From Paraspadella gotoi (Eukaryota; Chaetognatha), in contig CM119269.1 of assembly GCA_051294375.1 (NCBI GenBank), forward strand, positions 9,175,931-9,239,930: DNA of 64,000 bases. Reading direction: 5' to 3'. The position numbers and the translations under genes were made by a program. Positions 12,503 through 26,319 of the stretch are shown here, in pieces. Numbering within the stretch: position 1 is the stretch's first letter; each line of letters opens with the position of its first letter. The notes beneath the pieces are model-generated. The model did not search any database. It was given only the letters and a program-made list of their open reading frames with translations, and had not been told where the DNA came from.

Positions 12503-12527
12503 NNNNNNNNNNNNNNNNNNNNNNNNN
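12503..12527. other. Assembly gap (25 N)
   Basis: Fixed-size N run, probably of unknown true length. Confidence 0.99.
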
Positions 12528-14251
12528 AAAAAAGAAAAGAGATAAAAAAAAGGAAAAAAATTAAAAAGAAAAAAAAATTAGTTAAACATCGAAAAAAGAG
12601 AAAAACTGATAAAATGTGGTTAAAGGCGAAATGTTGAGACGCGGTCAACAGGGATTTGACACGAAAGAGGAAGGGGAGGAAGGAAGGGGGGAGGAAAGAG
12701 AAGAGGAAAATATGAAATGTAGAAGGAGGAAGAGATGAAAGAGGGCAAAGAAGGAAGCAAAGGTTATTAGTGTCCGATTTATAATAATTAATAGTTTAAG
12801 TTTAAAATTAAACTGGCCTCTTCTTTTAAGTTTCCATTCTTCTTGAAAAAACAAAAGATAAGCATTATTTAATTCTTTGATTTTTTTTATTCCTCGACTT
12901 AGTTTTCTCCATCGACTTAATTTTCTCTTCTTATTTGTGGTCAGATTCGTCGCCGGTCACGAGGACAGCGACGACGAACACAAAAGCGACGATGACGTCT
13001 GCAATGACGATAACGATAATGACGCAAATGACCACACGACGCCGACGACGACGACGACGACGACGTTGACGACGTCAACGACGGTCAATAAAAATCAATT
13101 CTTGCGAAAAGAAGTGAATTGTAATAATAATTCCATTAGTGAGAATCGCATTCAATTTCTCTCAGAAACTCGATAAGAATTGAAAATTTTTTTTTTAGAA
13201 TTTTGGTCAAACCTCGATTACTAATTGAGCCAAATCTGCCTTCATCGACCGAAAATTCCCCCTAATCTACACAAATCAACTAAAAATCCCCAACTCGACC
13301 ATTTTGTGACCACATTCATCCATTTTAAATCTCACCACACNNNNNNNNNNNNNNNNNNNNNNNCACATCCACATCCACGAACCCGCCCTTTCCCCCTCCC
13401 CAATTTCTCGTTACAACGCCGAAACGCCGAGGTGCCGCAACGCCGGAACGCCGGTCGTAAAGGGTTCCCGGCGCCGGAGTGATTTGTTCTTCCGTCCGGT
13501 CGTTCGAGGCCGCTTGACCCTCGCGACCCGCGGCACCGAGCCGGCCGCTCGGCGCCCGGCGCCTTCCAATTAAATCCAATATTTATGGACCATTCTTACA
13601 CTATTGATAGATGGAGCTTTGCGCCCTTTTATGGTCCATTTACGGGATGCAGACCCTTTGTTCCTTTTCACCTGGAGAAGATTGCGCTCGCTGAGTGTTT
13701 ATGGCTATTATGGGTTTAATCATCGAGAGAGAGAGAGAGAAGAGAGAGAGAGAGTAGAGAGAGGAGAGAGAGAGGAGAGAGAAAGAGAGAGGAGAGAGAG
13801 AGAGAGAGAGAGGAAGAAGAGAGGAGAGATGAAGAGAGAGAGAAAGAGAGCTTTGGCGCTTAAGCTTCTGCGTTTCTTCCGTCTGCCTGCGCTCCTCGTT
13901 CTCTTTCTTTCCTTTCTCTCTTTTTCTTTTCTTTTTTTTCGTTCTTTCTTTCTTTTTTTTTCTTTTTCTTCTTCTCTTTTTTTTATTTCTTGTCTATCTT
14001 TTTTTTCTTTTTTTCTTTCTTTCTTTCTTTCTTTCTTATCTTTCTTTCTTTCTTTCTTTCTTTCCTTGTCTTTCTTTCTTTCTCTTTCTTTCTTCCCTTT
14101 TTCTTTCCTCTTTCCTTCCTTAATTTTTCTTCTCATCTTTCTTTCCCATTAAAATTTTTCCTTTTTTTCTATTTTGGCCTTGATCCTTCCTATTCTCCTT
14201 ACCTGGACTCTTCTTTCCAGTATTTTCCTATCTCTTATCCTCCCTGTACCA
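12528..14251. other. Noncoding with acid-codon repeats and a GC-rich patch
   Basis: A (GAC)n/(ACG)n block at about 12960-13085 gives a D/N/T-rich frame after a hydrophobic stretch; I judge it repeat-derived. A 23-N gap lies at 13341-13363. A GC/CpG-rich patch follows at 13420-13565, then a GA microsatellite (about 13726-13850) and a (TTTC)n tract (about 13905-14160) running toward the next gap. Confidence 0.55.
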
Positions 14252-14774
14252 NNNNNNNNNNNNNNNNNNNNNNNNNNNNNNNNNNNNNNNNNNNNNNNNN
14301 NNNNNNNNNNNNNNNNNNNNNNNNNNNNNNNNNNNNNNNNNNNNNNNNNNNNNNNNNNNNNNNNNNNNNNNNNNNNNNNNNNNNNNNNNNNNNNNNNNNN
14401 NNNNNNNNNNNNNNNNNNNNNNNNNNNNNNNNNNNNNNNNNNNNNNNNNNNNNNNNNNNNNNNNNNNNNNNNNNNNNNNNNNNNNNNNNNNNNNNNNNNN
14501 NNNNNNNNNNNNNNNNNNNNNNNNNNNNNNNNNNNNNNNNNNNNNNNNNNNNNNNNNNNNNNNNNNNNNNNNNNNNNNNNNNNNNNNNNNNNNNNNNNNN
14601 NNNNNNNNNNNNNNNNNNNNNNNNNNNNNNNNNNNNNNNNNNNNNNNNNNNNNNNNNNNNNNNNNNNNNNNNNNNNNNNNNNNNNNNNNNNNNNNNNNNN
14701 NNNNNNNNNNNNNNNNNNNNNNNNNNNNNNNNNNNNNNNNNNNNNNNNNNNNNNNNNNNNNNNNNNNNNNNNNN
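14252..14774. other. Assembly gap (523 N)
   Basis: Run of N after a (TTTC)n-rich left edge. Confidence 0.99.
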
Positions 14775-15903
14775 TCTTCCTCCTCAATTTGTTAATCGAC
14801 GTCGACGTAAATGACGCGACTTAATTCGCGGGACCAAAACGACATCTATGAGAAGAAATATGTTTGACCGAGAGGGCGAGCGTCTCTACTGCCGCTGCCG
14901 CTGCCGCTACCGCTGCCGCTTCCGCCGCCACCGACAGCACAGCCAACGCTGCCCTGATCATTTCGCAACCGTGAATTACAAGACGGTCAACGATTTAGAA
15001 TTTAGATTCTCACTTTTGCTCTTTTGCTTCAAACGACCGACGACGTCACGAAATTGAAAACCCCGCATTGCATCCACGAGCTCAATTTTGCAAAGAATTA
15101 TTTTTTCTTAATTCATTAATAAATTGACTATTCTTATTGAACATGTGTTAAGTCTTTCTTCTCGTTGCGTTTTAGTTAAAGAGAAAACAACGTTTGTTAG
15201 TTTACAACAAACCCGTTGTTTGTAAACAAACAAATATTTTTTGTTTTTGCTCATTGAACTTTTTCCTCCTCCTTTTTTTCTCTTTCCTTTTTTACCTTCT
15301 CGCCCTTTTCATTCTTCCTCCCTCTCAAAACTGACGTCCACCGTCAGACCCTAATCGTCTGCAATGCGTCACCATCAACGATGCCAACGCGATGACCACC
15401 ATCAGCGACCATGGCCCGCCACCATCAGCACCATAAAACACCATGAGCTCCTTTCGTCTGCTCGACTCGACTGATGACGGTCATCGTGGCAAAACGATCA
15501 CGCGTTCTCGCCTCCTCCTCTTCTTCTTTCTTTGCTTCTTCTTCTTCTTCCTCCTCCTCCTCCTCCTCTTCCTCCACCTGTCAGCTCCTCATCGCTTTCG
15601 AATTCCATTGGTAATCCTAACTACGGTTTTTGGGAGCAAGACAGACAGACAGACAGACCGTTGCACAGCCGAACCGGCAGAAAGTAAATTGTAAAACCAG
15701 ACTAACGGACGAACAGAAAAACAGACAGGTGGACGTTGCGTAAAACAGAAAGAAAGACAGATAGACAGAAAAGGCAGACAGTAAGACAGACAAATAGAAG
15801 GACAAAAAAGAAAGACAGAGTATCAAATTATCATCTCGATTTTAATCTACCATAAAGAGACAAACGAAGTGATTTTTGGACGACGTCGTTGTTCGTCCCC
15901 CCC
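14775..15903. other. Noncoding with GCC, CTC and ACAG repeats
   Basis: Contains a GCC/GCT trinucleotide block (about 14890-14930), a CTT/CTC block (about 15510-15575) and a GACA-rich block (about 15638-15820, units such as AGACAGACAGAC). No supported exon. Confidence 0.6.
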
Positions 15904-16753
15904 NNNNNNNNNNNNNNNNNNNNNNNNNNNNNNNNNNNNNNNNNNNNNNNNNNNNNNNNNNNNNNNNNNNNNNNNNNNNNNNNNNNNNNNNNNNNNNNNN
16001 NNNNNNNNNNNNNNNNNNNNNNNNNNNNNNNNNNNNNNNNNNNNNNNNNNNNNNNNNNNNNNNNNNNNNNNNNNNNNNNNNNNNNNNNNNNNNNNNNNNN
16101 NNNNNNNNNNNNNNNNNNNNNNNNNNNNNNNNNNNNNNNNNNNNNNNNNNNNNNNNNNNNNNNNNNNNNNNNNNNNNNNNNNNNNNNNNNNNNNNNNNNN
16201 NNNNNNNNNNNNNNNNNNNNNNNNNNNNNNNNNNNNNNNNNNNNNNNNNNNNNNNNNNNNNNNNNNNNNNNNNNNNNNNNNNNNNNNNNNNNNNNNNNNN
16301 NNNNNNNNNNNNNNNNNNNNNNNNNNNNNNNNNNNNNNNNNNNNNNNNNNNNNNNNNNNNNNNNNNNNNNNNNNNNNNNNNNNNNNNNNNNNNNNNNNNN
16401 NNNNNNNNNNNNNNNNNNNNNNNNNNNNNNNNNNNNNNNNNNNNNNNNNNNNNNNNNNNNNNNNNNNNNNNNNNNNNNNNNNNNNNNNNNNNNNNNNNNN
16501 NNNNNNNNNNNNNNNNNNNNNNNNNNNNNNNNNNNNNNNNNNNNNNNNNNNNNNNNNNNNNNNNNNNNNNNNNNNNNNNNNNNNNNNNNNNNNNNNNNNN
16601 NNNNNNNNNNNNNNNNNNNNNNNNNNNNNNNNNNNNNNNNNNNNNNNNNNNNNNNNNNNNNNNNNNNNNNNNNNNNNNNNNNNNNNNNNNNNNNNNNNNN
16701 NNNNNNNNNNNNNNNNNNNNNNNNNNNNNNNNNNNNNNNNNNNNNNNNNNNNN
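15904..16753. other. Assembly gap (850 N)
   Basis: Largest N run in the window. The right edge (16754-16919) is GCC-rich, and long frames across it are artefacts of the N run. Confidence 0.99.
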
Positions 16754-16919
16754 CGCCGCCGCAGACGCCAAGAATGACGCATCCGCCCCCAACACGGCGC
16801 CACGACCACTAGCGCCACCGCCACCGACGTCGGAACGAAATCACCGCCAGCGACGCCGCCGCCGCCCGACGATATTAAAAGACATTAAAGTCGCGGCGCC
16901 GAGTATTAACGAGGACGCC

Positions 16920-16944
16920 NNNNNNNNNNNNNNNNNNNNNNNNN
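16920..16944. other. Assembly gap (25 N)
   Basis: Fixed-size N run, unknown true length. Confidence 0.99.
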
Positions 16945-17846
16945 GGGACCGGTTTTCCTCTCTCCTCTCTCACTCATCCTCTTCCTCTCATCTATCTATC
17001 CTTCATGAAGCTATCCTCCTCGCTGCACTATCCGAGGAGCGTCAGCATCGCGAGATAGACCATTTACGGTATCCGGGTCGCGAGTGGTTCACACAGGACG
17101 TGCCGCTGCGTTGTTGCAATTTCTAACTCCCTCTCGGATCAGTCCTCCACTCGTCGCTCGGTGCTCCTCCTCATTTCCCCTCACACCACTCGATAGACCC
17201 CTCCTCCCCCTTCCTCCCTTTCCTCGCTCCCATCCCTACTCCCTTCTGAAAACGACAAAAGATCAAAAACGACCTTGAATCAGTAATTAGTTGTGGTATT
17301 AAAAAATCCTCTCAACCTTTAACTATGCATTTTTTTTTCGCGCCATTTTTTTTCCTCGATGAATTAAGTTGATGTTGAGTTTTATTTCTTAATCTTGAGT
17401 TTTATTCATCGGATTTTTACGAGAGGAAAATAAGATTTAATATTTAATCAATTATTGTTTTTAATCCGAGAAAATAGATTCTTGATTTAGTTTTTATAAA
17501 GAGTATAATCTCGTCAATTGTTGTTGTTGTTGTTGTTGTTCTTTTTGTGGTTTCGTTGTTTTATTTACGATTGTTGTCTTCGTCGCCGTCTTCCAAGATC
17601 TTGTTAGATATTAAAGCGTGGTAAAAATGGTAAAAGTAAGGATTGAAAAACATTGTACGAATGTAAAAAATTTTTTAACAAATTTATTTTAAATTTAACG
17701 AAAAGAAAAAAAATGGAAAAAATGATATTTATTTTATTTTATCAACTTTTGACGCGGAATTCAAATCTGCTATCAAAATAACAAAAGTCCATTTTAAAAT
17801 TTTAGGATCTTTTAAGTATAAAAATATATATAAATATAGCCTAATA
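16945..17846. other. Noncoding
   Basis: CT-rich sequence to about 17250, then AT-rich with a GTT repeat (17520-17540). The segment around 17715-17830 resembles segments near 26540 and 59330 (shared ATCAACTTTTGACG-like core). No exon seen. Confidence 0.55.
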
Positions 17847-18370
17847 GTTCTATCACTCTTTACAACTTATTTCATTATCAAAATATTCAGCGGATGGTCG
17901 TCGTCGTCGTCGTCTTCGTCATCATCTCCTTTCTTCATCTTCTCAACTTAAATGAAGATTTCCATGTTTTCTCAGATTTAAGAAATGATTTCTCAGCCAA
18001 ACATCGAATTAGTCCTGAATCGATTTTTTCCTTTTAATCCCGCGTTTTAAACTTTTTCTTCATTTTTTATATTATGGTTATTATGTATAGACTTTCGATT
18101 TCGTTGTTTTAGGATTTAGGAAAAGTAAGTCGACTTACTTGTCATAAAAATCGTTGCCACATTTCAAAAAACTTTTTTTCAGATTTATGAGGTTAAATGA
18201 CTTTTTTTCTTTTAAATTTTAAAAATTTGAATTTTGACTTTAATTTCGATGATTGATTTATTTTTTGAGATTTTTTTATGAAAAAAAAAAATGCAATAAA
18301 TGAATTCGAGTCAGTTCTATCGAAAGAGGGAGACTAAAAAATAAATTCCTTTCCATTCCGGAGAAATTTT

Positions 18371-18380
<10 letters not shown>
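17847..18380 (+). repeat. Direct duplication, copy 1
   Basis: Starts GTTCTATCACTCTTTACAAC and ends just before a GA microsatellite. A second copy is at 18995-19565 in the same orientation. The copies are nearly identical apart from many 1-2 base indels. Confidence 0.9.
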
Positions 18381-18437
<57 letters not shown>

Positions 18438-18578
18438 GAGGAGAGAGAGAGATTTTGTCAGAATGTAGATTTGGGACATGGAATTTCTCGGAGAGGAGAC
18501 GAAGATTGTCTCTGATCTGTTCCTCTCCATCTTTTCCTTATCAACATCTTCCTCCGCTCTATGCTCTTCTCTTTTTCC

Positions 18579-18633
<55 letters not shown>

Positions 18634-18662
18634 CTCATCATCTCTCTCGCTCTCTCTGTCTC
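18374..18662. repeat. GA microsatellite, spacer, CT microsatellite
   Basis: A (GA)n block at 18374-18450 and a (CT)n block at about 18580-18662 flank 130 bp of mixed sequence. The CT block runs into a 25-N gap. Confidence 0.9.
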
Positions 18663-18687
18663 NNNNNNNNNNNNNNNNNNNNNNNNN
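18663..18687. other. Assembly gap (25 N)
   Basis: Lies between the two copies of the direct duplication, directly after a (CT)n run. Confidence 0.99.
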
Positions 18688-18994
18688 TAGCCATTACAGA
18701 AGAAAAATAAAAATTATTTTTTTATAAATTAATGTTCTCTGTGGTGGTTACCTGTTCATAATTCGACTATATTAAATTTATATGCGACCTTTGCACTACG
18801 ATCTATTAGAATTATCGTACCTGGTTAACTCGCTGCGTCTGTCGTCATTCACGGTCATCGCGCATGCGTCATCGTCGTCATTCGTCGTCATCATTCTTCG
18901 TTATCGTTTGTTAAAACTTCTTCCCTACTCTTTCTCGTCTTTTCAACGTCTTTTACGAAGTTTATAAACCTTTTTGTTACGTATGCATGCTATT

Positions 18995-19565
18995 GTTCTA
19001 TCACTCTTTACAACTTATTTCATTATCAAAAATATTCAGGGATGGTCGTATGTCTTGTCGTCGTCGTCGTTCGTCTTTTCATTCATCTTTCTTCATCTTC
19101 ATCTAACTTAAAATGAAGATTTCACATGTTTTCTCAGATTTAAGAAATGATTTCTCAGCCAAACATCGAATTAGTCCTGACGATCGATTTTTTTCCTTTT
19201 AATCCCGCGTTTTAAAACTTTTTCTTCATTTTTTATATTTATGGTTTTATGTATAGACTTCGATTTCGGTGTGTTTTAGGATTTAGGAAAAGTAAGTCGA
19301 CTTACTTGTCATAAAAATTCGTTTGCCACATTTCAAAAAACTGTTTTTTCCCAGTTTTATGAGGTTAAATGACTTTTTTTCTTTTAATTTTAAAAATTAG
19401 ATTTTGACTTTTAATTCGATGATAGTGTTTATTTTGAGATTTTTTTATGAAAGAAAAAAAATGCAATAAATGAATTCGAGTCAGTTCTATCGAAAGAGGG
19501 AGACTAAAAAATAAATTCCTTTCCCAATTCCGGAGAAGATAGAAATTTGAGAGAGAGAGAGAAAG
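18995..19565 (+). repeat. Direct duplication, copy 2
   Basis: Matches 17847-18380 along its length with scattered single-base insertions and deletions. A placement of two haplotypes or poorly corrected reads on either side of the gap is as likely as a true duplication. Confidence 0.9.
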
Positions 19566-19724
19566 AAAGAGAGAGAGGAGAGATTTCCGGAGGGGAAGAG
19601 GCAGAGGAGAGGAGGAGATACAGGAAATACGAGACTCATGGAGAGATTGGAGCATCTTACAGCTGAGAGAGAGAGACGGCGTACGACCCGCACCAGACTC
19701 TGAGTCAGTACCAGATCAGATAGT

Positions 19725-19767
19725 CGTAAAAACGAGTTCAGCTCTGCAGGGCGGTCAGCTTCCTCTA

Positions 19768-19818
<51 letters not shown>

Positions 19819-20300
19819 TCTCTCTCTCTTTTTTCTTTCGTATTATATTCGCGCTTTAATTCGGGCGCTTTTTTTCTTCAATACAAAAGTTCCCAAATTT
19901 ACATCCGACAGATTTTCGTGAATTTTTTCTAAAAATTTTGATATTCTTTATATAACGAGAGTGAAAACTGACAGGCCTCTCTCACTCTTTTCTCTTCTCT
20001 CTCTCTCTCTCTCTCTCTCTTTCTTCTCTCTCTCTCTCTCTTCGTCATTAGTTTACACCGCTTTGTTTGTTTTATTTACGATTGATATGACTCGATCGCC
20101 ACCGCGTCAAATGAATGATTCATTCGCATCAATGAATGATTATTCATCATATCAAATGGGGAGGGGGATGATTATATGACATCACATTGGAATGACTGAT
20201 CATCGCGCATCAATCATTGATTATCATTGCACATCAGTTATTTATTATTCGCATCAATATTGAGTTATCATCGACTATCAATATTTAGTTTATCTCGCAA
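19725..20300 (+). repeat. Composite (CT)n-bearing dispersed repeat, copy A
   Basis: Order: a core AAAAACGAGTTCAGCTCTGC, then a (CT)n tract, then a TTATTTACGAT-like motif, then AATGAATGATTATCATC-type repeats. The same order recurs at 33414-33790, and part of it at 20395-20540. Confidence 0.6.
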
Positions 20301-20394
20301 TTAGATATTGTTACATCGAAGTGGTCGATCTCCTATTGCTTGTTAAGTTTTTTGCCCTAAATAATTCTGATTGCGTTTTTTTTCGTTGGCCGGG

Positions 20395-20540
20395 AAAAAT
20401 GTTCCGCCTCTCTCTCTCTCTCTCTTCTTCGTCTTCTCCTCTCTCTCTCTCTCTCTTCTCTTTCACTCATCACGCATTGTTTTGTTTTATTTACGATGAA
20501 TAATGACATCATCGCTCAATGAATGCTATCATCATGGCTG
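20395..20540 (+). repeat. Composite (CT)n-bearing dispersed repeat, partial copy B
   Basis: (CT)n tract followed by TCACTCATCACGCATTG, TTTATTTACGATGAAT and ATCATCG-type repeats, matching the 3' part of copy A. Confidence 0.55.
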
Positions 20541-21007
20541 ATCCTTATGCTTTTTAAATTTTGTTTTACTGGTTTTTGTATAAGAATAGAGTAGAACACT
20601 TAACTGATATGTTTCAGAGTTCTGCAAAAGCAAAAATGGAAAAAGTATCGCTTTCGGTTCCCTATTTCTCCCTCCCCGACTCTTCTTCACGACTTCTTTA
20701 ATTATCTGTCTCAACTGGCCTTAATCACTTCGATCGAGCCTTCCACGGTGAACGAACTCCATTGAGATTCCTCCCCTTAAGCTCTTCGACCGACTTTCTT
20801 CTTTTATGTCAACATCGTTATTTCCTTGAGTTCCTTTTTTCTTATCTCTAATAAGAGCTTCTCATCCATCACCATTATTTCCACTCAAGGCTTTATCATT
20901 CGTTCGCTTTTTTCCTACATTTTAGACCGTCAATGAACACTTCTTTAACACTCCTTCGCTTCTGGATCTCTTTCTCTCTCTCTCTCTCTCTCTCCTCTCT
21001 CTTCTCT

Positions 21008-21041
<34 letters not shown>

Positions 21042-24000
21042 CGCCTCTCTCTCCTCTCTGTGCAACTTTAATTTCGATTACACACTCGTGTAGGGTTCCC
21101 ATCCACACTCATATATATCAGGAGCTTTTGTATTCATCGAGCTTCTTTTAGTTTTTTTTGTTTCGCAGAACATGTCCGCTATTCTCATTTCTCTCAGAGA
21201 GTTGTCTCCCCAGTCCTTTCTTGAGTAATTTTTTTTACTCAAGACCGAATGCTTCCCTTCCACGAAAGAAGTATTTTTTTTCAGAGTCTTTTTCTTGTGT
21301 TTTTCCTATATTTCCATTTTTGTTCACTTTTCTTTTTCTTTTTTCCTGGTCAGCAAAATAATGAACAGACTTTGCGATAGTGAAAGATATCCTCTGGAAA
21401 AAAAACTTTCGATGGAGAAACTGAAAAGAAATACTAAGAAAAAGATGAAAGAGAAGCGATTTAAAGAGAAAGAGAGAATAGGATAGAGATAGAGATTTAA
21501 TGAGGATGCAATTATCTTTTGAGATAGCATCAGCTATGGAAAAAGTCTAAACGATTCATCGCGACTACACATACGACTTTTTGATTTCTTCTTAAGACTC
21601 GTTGTCAAACGTCGAGTAAAACATCCGTCGATCGTTATTTTTCTAGAAGAAAAAAAATAAATTCTTATACTAGGTATCGAGAGCATTAGGAACGAAACGA
21701 GACAACAAGAGAATAAATATAAAAAAAATCCCCATTAAAAAAAATAATTGATATAAATAGTAAATAATTGTTAAGATATGAAGTGAGAAAATATTTGTAA
21801 AAAAATATAGTGAAAAGTAAGAGGCAATATTGTGAATTGGTATTTGTACAACTAAATCGTTGTTGAACCAATTCGACAATTTGCCTCCTAATAAAAAACA
21901 CACGAAACAAAAGGATTACAATTTACAGTTGAAAATAGATAATGATGATGGTTCCGTGGGATGAGGATTCCGAAAATCTTGATGAAAAGAAGAAATCCGT
22001 GAAAAGTTGGAGACTAAGACTTTCTCCTTGGGGGGAATTTGCCGGAATATTTCGAAATGACCGCGATGGTCAGCGGAGGATGTAGAGAATCAGAACTGAA
22101 GAGCGAAAGGGGGGGCGGGAGTTAGGGGTTGACGGAGATTGATTTTAGATGAGATGTCTTCGGGCGGCCCGAAGAAGACGATGGGTTGTCTGAAATAGCT
22201 TTAGAAAATTAGCAACGAAAGGTTATATGTACTTGTATCAATCGCAAAATTAACTTGAATTGTGCTAACAGTTGCGAGCGTATGTTATGATATCAAATAT
22301 GTTGTTATTAATTAAATATATTTAACAAAAAAAAAAGGAAAAAATAAAGAGAGGAAAAAAGATAACTGATGATTTCGTGTTCATGACGTCGGCTAATCTT
22401 GCTTAAGTGATATGATCCTTTATATTGAGTGAGAGATAAGGGAATGTTGAATGATAAGGGAGAGAGAGAGAGAGATTTGGAGTTTTGGAGAGATTGAGAG
22501 AGGAGATGTATGGAGGAAGAGAGAAGAGAGGAGAGAAGAGACATTATTTGTATAAGGAAGGTGAGTGAGTAGGACGAGTGCTTCAAATGAGAATTTTAAA
22601 ATAATTAAAAAAAATGTATTGCTGTAAAAACAAATAGTAAATAAGTTTTAGTTGAATGTGTACTTTTTTATTCTAAGATCGAGTCAGGTTTATTGATTTA
22701 CTTATTCACTATTAGTATCAGGACAATTTTTTTTGGTCGAGACAGTAATTATTTTTTTCGACAAAGAAATCGGGCTTGGTCCGGATTGGCCTGATCAATT
22801 GCCTTTCATCTCTATTCAAACCCAAACATTTCACGAGCTCTAATGTGTTGCTCTCACAGTCCCTCCTATTTGTTGTATTGTCGTTCAGGTCTCTATGTCT
22901 AGTTAGTTTAAACTATAAAAAGATTGGGCCAACTTTTATTTTTTACTAACAGAGGTTTTATGTTAAATGATTGGTTACCCTGATTATTACTCCTATATTA
23001 TCTGCATACTATTTCGTATTATCGCGTATATGTAGAGTGGTAGATGCGTGTGTGTGTTGTTGAGCTAGTTGTGATGTGTGTGTGGTGTATCCCTAGTCGT
23101 CTTGTGTTCTTTTCAGTTTTATTGTCTCTGTTTCTGTCGCTCTCACTGCCTCTCGGGGCGTGATTCGTCAAATATTAAATTAAGTAATATCTTTTATGCC
23201 TTCTGCAAAAGTCGAATGAGTAAAAATCTTGTGAGAAGCATAGTCGCCTTTTTCCATTTCAAGAGATTAACATATCTCTTGTTCTGTCCCGCCTACTCAT
23301 TCATATATACATACTTTTGCATTCTCTTAACTCCAACATCTATTCTTGACTCTCCTTGTGTTGTCGTCTATCTTAACTCATCTCTCTCTTGATGTCCTGC
23401 TACTGTCTTCATACTCTCTACTAATCGTCTCGTCCTTCTATTGTGTCTTCTCATGCCTATTAAGATCTCTCTTATCGGATAGTGTATGTTCTTTGATTAT
23501 ATATCGATTCTGATGTATGTGTGTGATGATGTAGTGTCCTTTCTAATTTATTGACTCGTACTGATATGACTTCCGATTGATGCGTTGATAGTGGTCTCGT
23601 CCTTGAGCTCGCTCTGACGGTCAGTCTGTACCAAGTAGAAGTGTTGCCTATGAGTGCTTGCATCCTATCCGAAGGTGGTGAGATGACAAGATGATGAGGA
23701 CCGAGTAGATTCAGGGTGGGGACGTATGTTACAAATTTTGGAGAGAAGAAGGGAGAGAGAGAGGGCTGAGCTCCCAGGTTTTCCCCGCAGGGCGATAACG
23801 CGAATGCTATTAGTCTCTCTGTTATATAAAGAATAGATCAGAAATTTTTAGAAGTAGAAAAAACTCCCACGCAATGAATCTCGGTGGATGTAAATTTGTG
23901 TTTGTTATGATAAAAAATAATAAGTCTAGTCGCGAATAAATGGCAGATAATAAAAGTTTTAGAAGCGAAAAAAGCAAGGGAGAGAGATCGAGTGTAGAGG

Positions 24001-26319
24001 AGCTTTGGCTCTCTACCGCCTCTTGAGGTGAGGTGGCTTCCACTTCGGTCCAACTTATCTGGACGAATACAGTATATCCCAAAACGTTGTCTGATAACAC
24101 TGAAGCTCAAAAGTCTAGAAAAAGAAGTAATGCCCTGGAATTAAATTGTAAAAAGTAATATCAAAAGTCAGACAAACATCCGTAGAGAAATCGGAGATCT
24201 AAACGAGATGGATTCAATAAAATCGTTAGGAATGCTTCAGAAAGAAAGAGAGAGAGAAGAGAGGAGGACGAGAGATACGAGAGAGAGACGGGACGAGCCA
24301 CGAACGAGAGACGAGAGAGAGAACGAGGGAGGGAGAGTGAGAAATAGAGAGAGAGTGAGAGTGTTCCTACCAAGAACTGCATTATAGGTCACATCTCGTT
24401 TATATCGGATTATCCGTTGTCTTCGCAACGGCGTCGTAGCATTAAATTGGGCCTATGTGATATTCTTTTTATTATACACCGTAATACGCCCGTTATAGTC
24501 ATGTTCATCTCACAATTTGGCTACCTTGTTGCCGCGATCGACTCCACGAAAATCTCATGGTTTACATCATAATTTACTCTGGTGAGCTTTTTGGACGATT
24601 TATGTATTGAGATTAAATAAGTGATAATGCGATAAGGTAAAGTTTTAGAAGAAAAATCCACGAAAGATGCTATCCTGGATAAATTGGCGTAATAAAGTTT
24701 TGTAGAAGGAAATAAAAAAAAGAGAGAGAAAGATCGAGAGAGAAGAGAGGAGAGAGAAGAAAGAGACAGAGACGAGACGACCAGTAGAGATAGAGAAACT
24801 GAGATCGATGAGTCGCACGAATGATGAGCATCTTGTTCTGTTATTTTAGGAATTATGAACCGTAGTCCGTAGGGTTCACTATATCTTATATTTTGCGATA
24901 GTTTATATAATTTATAAATAGTTATTCACAACTCAAATAATATTATTTAAAAAAAAGTTAAAAATTGATTAATATATACACTAAAAATATTTATATAATT
25001 TAATAATAGTACAGAATCATCAGAATAACAAAAAAAGAATGTTTAATTTGGACTATATCTCTTTACTTTCAAATCCTATTTTAAGATATAATCTCTCGTC
25101 TTGTTTATTTCTTTCCCTTTAAATCCTTTTCGTGTTTATTTTTTTCGTTTATTCGTTTATTTTTCGTCATCATCTTTATTTCGGTCGACGTCGTCGTCGT
25201 CGTCGTCGACGTCGTTGTCGTCGTCGTCGTCGTCGTCGTCGTCGTCCCAGGGAAATGCCCGGTGCTGCCTCCCATCGGAGAAGGATCGAGATCTCAGGGA
25301 ATTCATTATTTCCTGGTCAACAAAATTTCTTATTGCGATACACACAGAAAGAGAGAGAGGTAGAGAGAAAAGAGAGAGAGAGACTGAGAGAGAGAGAAAG
25401 AAAGACTCAAATCTATTATCTCTCGCACGAACTCCAAGCAAAGTTCACAAATATGTAGAGAGAAAAAAAAAAACTTCTTGTGAGAAATCCGATGTTTTTG
25501 TTTGACTTTTTCCTTCGATACGAATATTCGGTGTCAGCATCACGATTCCCTGAAAGTGAAATCATGATGTGATATTTTTTGATATGATTGATTATTATTT
25601 TTATTTCTATATCTCGTATCTATCAGTATCAAGAATTGTATTTTTGGATTGTTCTCTCATTTTCAACCCTTATTCTGTTTTCAGCGTTTTTCCGAAGCTA
25701 AGTCTCGTTTATCAATAACGTCTATTTATTTATAATAAATTTTATTGACACGCTTAAAAATAAATTGTTTTCTAACTATTTATGAAACCATTGTCATTAG
25801 TGTAGTTCCTTTTCTGTTACAAAATAGTTGCAAAAAACATTAAATAAGTTTGTTGTAAAAAACAATAAAAAGAGAAAAAAAATTTGAATACAAAAAATTT
25901 TGAATCGTCATCCAGAGAAGATTTTGTGAATTATCAACAAATCTTCGCCGGATGAACTTTCTTTCTTTTTCTTTCTTTCTTTTTCTTTCTTTCTTTTTTC
26001 TTTTTTGTTTCTTTTTTTTCTCTATAAAAGAGAATAACTGACAAATATTTGCGTTGGAATCCCTCCGGCAATCCCGGCTCCGCCTTTCCCGGTGCCGAGA
26101 GAAAAAGGGTATCGGGTCCGAAATGAGGTATTGAGTTCAGTATTGATGCCGCAATGTCGACCTTGGATGCCGAGAAAAGCGCTGATTTTGGTTGATGATT
26201 AAAGCGCAGTAAAAATTCTAGATTTAGCTTTTATTAAAATTCTAAAAGTGAGGAATGAAGAATAAATTTTGCCATTTACGTAGCCGGCAAAGTTTATACA
26301 TAGTATTAAGTATTAACCC

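Noticed and set aside
12877-13176. Possible exon with a hydrophobic segment and an Asp/Asn/Thr-rich domain
   Set aside because: The polar part is a (GAC/ACG)n microsatellite, and the hydrophobic part is T-rich intergenic sequence.
14149-14824. Open frames of 200-270 codons
   Set aside because: Created by the 523-N gap joined to (TTTC)n translation.
15842-17126. Open frames of 300-416 codons
   Set aside because: They run through the 850-N gap; most residues are unknown and the flanks are GCC repeats.
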